Origin: Paenibacillus allorhizosphaerae
GTDB lineage: Bacteria; Bacillota; Bacilli; Paenibacillales; NBRC-103111
Direction: 5' to 3'
Assembly: GCF_910594985.1 (NCBI RefSeq)
Contig: NZ_CAJVCE010000024.1
Location: forward strand, 44,823-108,822
DNA length: 64,000 nt
Under the pieces are notes generated by a model. The model was not told where the DNA came from and did no database searches. It saw only the letters and a program-made list of their open reading frames with translations. Shown here one piece after another: positions 61,615 through 64,000 of this stretch; position 1 is the first letter of the stretch; every line of letters begins with the position of its first letter. The translations under genes were made by a program, and so were the position numbers.

Positions 61615-62657
61615 ACCCCGCCCCCTGTCCGCGATGCGCCCAGCGCCGAGTAGTCAACAGCGACCTCGCGGCGTTCCTTCAAGGAACGGTAAGCCGCCTC
61701 GGATACGGCGATGACCCGCAGCCCATCCTCTAGCGAAATGAGCGGCTGTTTGTTTTGGTGAATGCAATCGATGAAATGCCCGTTCAGCCGAAACCACATA
61801 TCGTTATCGGAGAACGAAGTTTTTCGTTCGGGGCCGTTGTCGTCTTTTATCAGCACCTGTCCGTTGTTGTTCACGACGGTCAACTTCTCCGTCGCGACTC
61901 CTGTGATGTCGTACTCTACGCGGGTCACCCAAGGCGTGCTGACTTGACCGATCGCCCCGTTCGCAAATCGAAGCGATACAGTGAACGCATCGGCGACGCT
62001 TCCGGGCGGAAGCATATATGTACCGCCGTAAGCGAATACCGATTCGACCTCGCCGCACATCCACATCAGCAGATCGTAGTCGTGCGAGCCGTGGGAAAAT
62101 ATAGGTCCTTTCGCATCGGCCTCGTTAAAGTACCAGCCCGGCGTATCGTAATAATGGTCCCGGTACTTGTCATACACCCGTTGGTTGGGATCCAGAAAAT
62201 GGGTGCGCATCGACCAGGCTTGTATCGGTTTGCCTGCGTCGCCGTGTGAAACGGCTTCTTTCATCGCCCGATAGGCGGGAGCGAATCGCAGCGGGTAACC
62301 CACCATCGCCTTAAGCTCCGGCCGTTTCGCGCCGGTCTCCACGATTTTCGCGCCGTCGGCCACCGAGGTGGCGAGCGCTTTCTCGAGGAACAGATGCTTA
62401 CCCGATTCAAGCACGGCAATGGATGCGTCCACATGCAAATGATCCGGAGTCGCCACCCATACCGCATCCAAATCTTGTGCCAACAGCGCCTCGTATGAGT
62501 CGAATACTGCCGCTCCCACTTCGGCGGCCAGCGCCTCCGCTTTCTCACGGGTACGGTTGTGCACCGCCGCGACTTGCACGCCCAACAAAGCATGCAGCGT
62601 ACGCGCATGGAGCGAGCCCATCAAACCGCAACCGATAATGCCGACTTTGATCGTCAT
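61611..62657 (-). CDS. Gfo/Idh/MocA-family oxidoreductase
   Basis: A 348-residue dehydrogenase. The Rossmann motif is IKVGIIGCGLMGSLHARTL and the family lysine is in LFLEKALA. The active-site stretch GPIFSHGSHDYDLLMWM supplies the His. ATG at 62657 follows GGAGG. It stands between another dehydrogenase and the isomerase. Confidence 0.9.
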   Translation of the reverse strand: MTIKVGIIGCGLMGSLHARTLHALLGVQVAAVHNRTREKAEALAAEVGAAVFDSYEALLAQDLDAVWVATPDHLHVDASIAVLESGKHLFLEKALATSVADGAKIVETGAKRPELKAMVGYPLRFAPAYRAMKEAVSHGDAGKPIQAWSMRTHFLDPNQRVYDKYRDHYYDTPGWYFNEADAKGPIFSHGSHDYDLLMWMCGEVESVFAYGGTYMLPPGSVADAFTVSLRFANGAIGQVSTPWVTRVEYDITGVATEKLTVVNNNGQVLIKDDNGPERKTSFSDNDMWFRLNGHFIDCIHQNKQPLISLEDGLRVIAVSEAAYRSLKERREVAVDYSALGASRTGGGV

Positions 62658-62685
62658 CGATGATAACCTCCTGTTCGAATCCCTT

Positions 62686-63672
62686 TTACAAGTCAACGGG
62701 AACGCCTTGGCTGGCGTACATCGCCCAAATCGTCCGATGCGATTTCAAGATTTCGTGGCCGTCGGTTTCCGGCCGCTGCCCGGTCGCGATGCTTTCCAGG
62801 AAATGCTCGATTTCGAATAATACGTTTTGCCCGGGGCGAACCGGATATTCCTTGGGGCGCTCGTACAATGTTTCGGTCCCGCTCTTGGAGATGGCCTGTA
62901 CCTTCCACATGCTGTTGTCCAGTTCGAGCATGCCTTCGGTCATATGGATTTGGAACTTCGCCGGCGTCTTCTTGTATTTCATTCCCCAGCTGCTGACGAG
63001 GTGCGCCAGAGCCCCGCTCTTGAATTCAATGATGCCGTGCGACGTTCCTTCCCCTTCCATCCACTCGGTTCCGACCCGCGTCCCGAAGTGGGATACCCGG
63101 GCCGGCTCGCCGAGCAAATAGAGCAAAATATCGATGTAATGGCAGCCGTGGCTGAACAATACGCCGCCGCCGAGCTTATTCTTGCTTGCGAACCACGTAC
63201 CCGGAACCGGGGTCAAATACGCCTCAACCCAGCCTTGCGCGCTGATCGGCCTGCCGTATTGGCCACTGTCCACCGCTTCCTTCAGTTTCCGAATCGCCGG
63301 CAGGAACCGGACGACGAAGGCGAGCATCAGCGTTACGTTTTTTGCTTCCGCAGCAGAGATGATGCTCAGGCAGTCTTCTTCGGAGTTTGCAAGCGGCTTC
63401 TCGAGCAGCACATGCTTTCCGGCGGCGATCGCCTGCAGCGCTTGAGGCGCGTGCAGATGATGCGGCGTACAGAGGCTTACCGCGTCGACGTCGTCGAGAA
63501 TGTTGGTCCAATCCGTCGTATAGCTGCACCCGAGCTCTTCTGCAACCTTCGCTGCTTTGTTCCCGTCCAGGTCGACGACCCAGCGAAGCTCCGAACGCTC
63601 CGCCAGCTTGTAGGCATGCGCATGTTCGAGCCCCATGTTAAGACCGACTACCGCCGTACGAATTTTACTCAA
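62686..63672 (-). CDS. Gfo/Idh/MocA-family oxidoreductase
   Basis: A 328-residue dehydrogenase beginning MSKIRTAVVGLNMGLEHAHA. The nucleotide loop GLNMG departs from the usual GxGxxG. The family lysine motif is LLEKPLANS and the active-site His lies in GVLFSHGCHYIDILLYL. TTG at 63672 has GAGAGG 7 nt upstream; ATG at 63678 is closer to the site. First gene of the operon. Confidence 0.88.
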   Translation of the reverse strand: MSKIRTAVVGLNMGLEHAHAYKLAERSELRWVVDLDGNKAAKVAEELGCSYTTDWTNILDDVDAVSLCTPHHLHAPQALQAIAAGKHVLLEKPLANSEEDCLSIISAAEAKNVTLMLAFVVRFLPAIRKLKEAVDSGQYGRPISAQGWVEAYLTPVPGTWFASKNKLGGGVLFSHGCHYIDILLYLLGEPARVSHFGTRVGTEWMEGEGTSHGIIEFKSGALAHLVSSWGMKYKKTPAKFQIHMTEGMLELDNSMWKVQAISKSGTETLYERPKEYPVRPGQNVLFEIEHFLESIATGQRPETDGHEILKSHRTIWAMYASQGVPVDL

Positions 63673-63697
63673 GATCATTCCTCTCCTTCCACAATGT

Positions 63698-63711
63698 AGA
63701 AAACGTTTACT
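63698..63711. promoter_or_regulatory. cre-like box before the sugar operon
   Basis: AGAAAACGTTTACT keeps the core AAAACGTTTAC of the cre consensus and differs at its two end positions. It lies 26 nt before the first start. Confidence 0.4.
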
Positions 63712-63767
63712 TTTCTGTAATCATAACGGCGCTTTTTCATAAAATCTTTGGCAAAAACGACGTAAAA

Positions 63768-63799
63768 TTTGCACTTTTGTCAAACCCCGTTTGCACTTT
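63768..63799. promoter_or_regulatory. two direct repeats TTTGCACTTT, 22 bp apart
   Basis: TTTGCACTTT occurs at 63768-63777 and 63790-63799, two helical turns apart, about 100 nt before the operon. This is the shape of an AraC-type activator site. From 63800 to 64000 I see no gene on either strand. Confidence 0.5.
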
Positions 63800-64000
63800 A
63801 TTGACTTCACGCAATATCCAGGAATTTATTGATGTCTTCCTTTATCGAAGTATTATTATGTTACAATGTGTACAAAATCCGGATTAACCCCCTGAGTTTG
63901 GACACAAGCTCACTCTTACTCATCTAGGCTTAGTTTTTCAAGTTATACACGTACTTCTTTAATTGGGATCGGTTTAATCCGGTTCTGATGGTAGAATTGG

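Overview
The window looks like a chromosomal segment of a Paenibacillus-type member of the Bacillota (Paenibacillaceae). The grounds are strong GGAGG ribosome sites with ATG, GTG and TTG starts, LplB/YtcP-type sugar permeases paired with lipoprotein binding proteins, cre-like sites, copper-amine-oxidase-N and FIMAH-type surface domains, YolD and DUF3231 proteins, and many intrinsic terminators. This assignment is inference from gene content. REGION 1 (1-11.6 kb, minus strand) is a pectin/rhamnogalacturonan island. It has a truncated membrane sensor at the edge, a GH105-type hydrolase overlapping a Gfo/Idh/MocA dehydrogenase, a binding lipoprotein with two permeases, and a 1257-residue secreted pectate lyase. 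REGION 2 (11.9-20.0 kb, minus) is one operon: LacI regulator, family-5 binding lipoprotein, OppB-, OppC-, OppD- and OppF-like transporter parts, and a HAD phosphatase. Twin palindromes and a cre-like site lie in front of lacI, and an internal terminator separates the binding protein from the permeases. REGION 3 (20.2-29.6 kb) holds an AraC regulator divergent from an orphan binding lipoprotein, a secreted EEP-type hydrolase, a DJ-1/PfpI protein, three aldo/keto reductases, an HxlR regulator and small proteins, with the 3' half of a tRNA-Ala between two of them. REGION 4 (29.6-39.3 kb) is the most coherent unusual system. It encodes a NarL-type response regulator with a 1066-residue membrane sensor carrying two different kinase modules, a copper-amine-oxidase-N surface protein, a giant protein of twelve ~77-residue repeats, and a 53-residue peptide gene that is easily missed. 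A dyad TGAC-N2-GTCA lies upstream of three of these transcription units, and two of the promoters share a 52-bp block, which points to a small regulon. REGION 5 (39.4-54.6 kb) is an accessory zone of small stress or detoxification genes: AhpD-like, SRPBCC-HMA fusion, VOC, an OmpR two-component pair, WYL, epoxide hydrolase, SRPBCC, DUF1801, TetR, DinB and an alpha/beta hydrolase. They are interleaved with decaying elements: a near-complete frameshifted IS110-family element and a deleted copy of it, a truncated group II intron behind a terminator, an IS3-type transposase tail, and broken phosphotransferase and winged-helix genes. REGION 6 (54.8-58.4 kb) has TetR coupled to a stand-alone methionine aminopeptidase, a small gene behind what looks like a leader-peptide attenuator, and a DUF3231 gene. 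REGION 7 (58.5-64 kb, minus) is a five-gene sugar-type operon: two Gfo/Idh/MocA dehydrogenases, a TIM-barrel isomerase, a GNAT and a neutral-ceramidase-like hydrolase. Upstream lie a cre-like box and two direct repeats 22 bp apart. A hairpin plus an ACTATCGTA-CCGTTAG motif recurs at several intergenic places between 47.8 and 58.2 kb.
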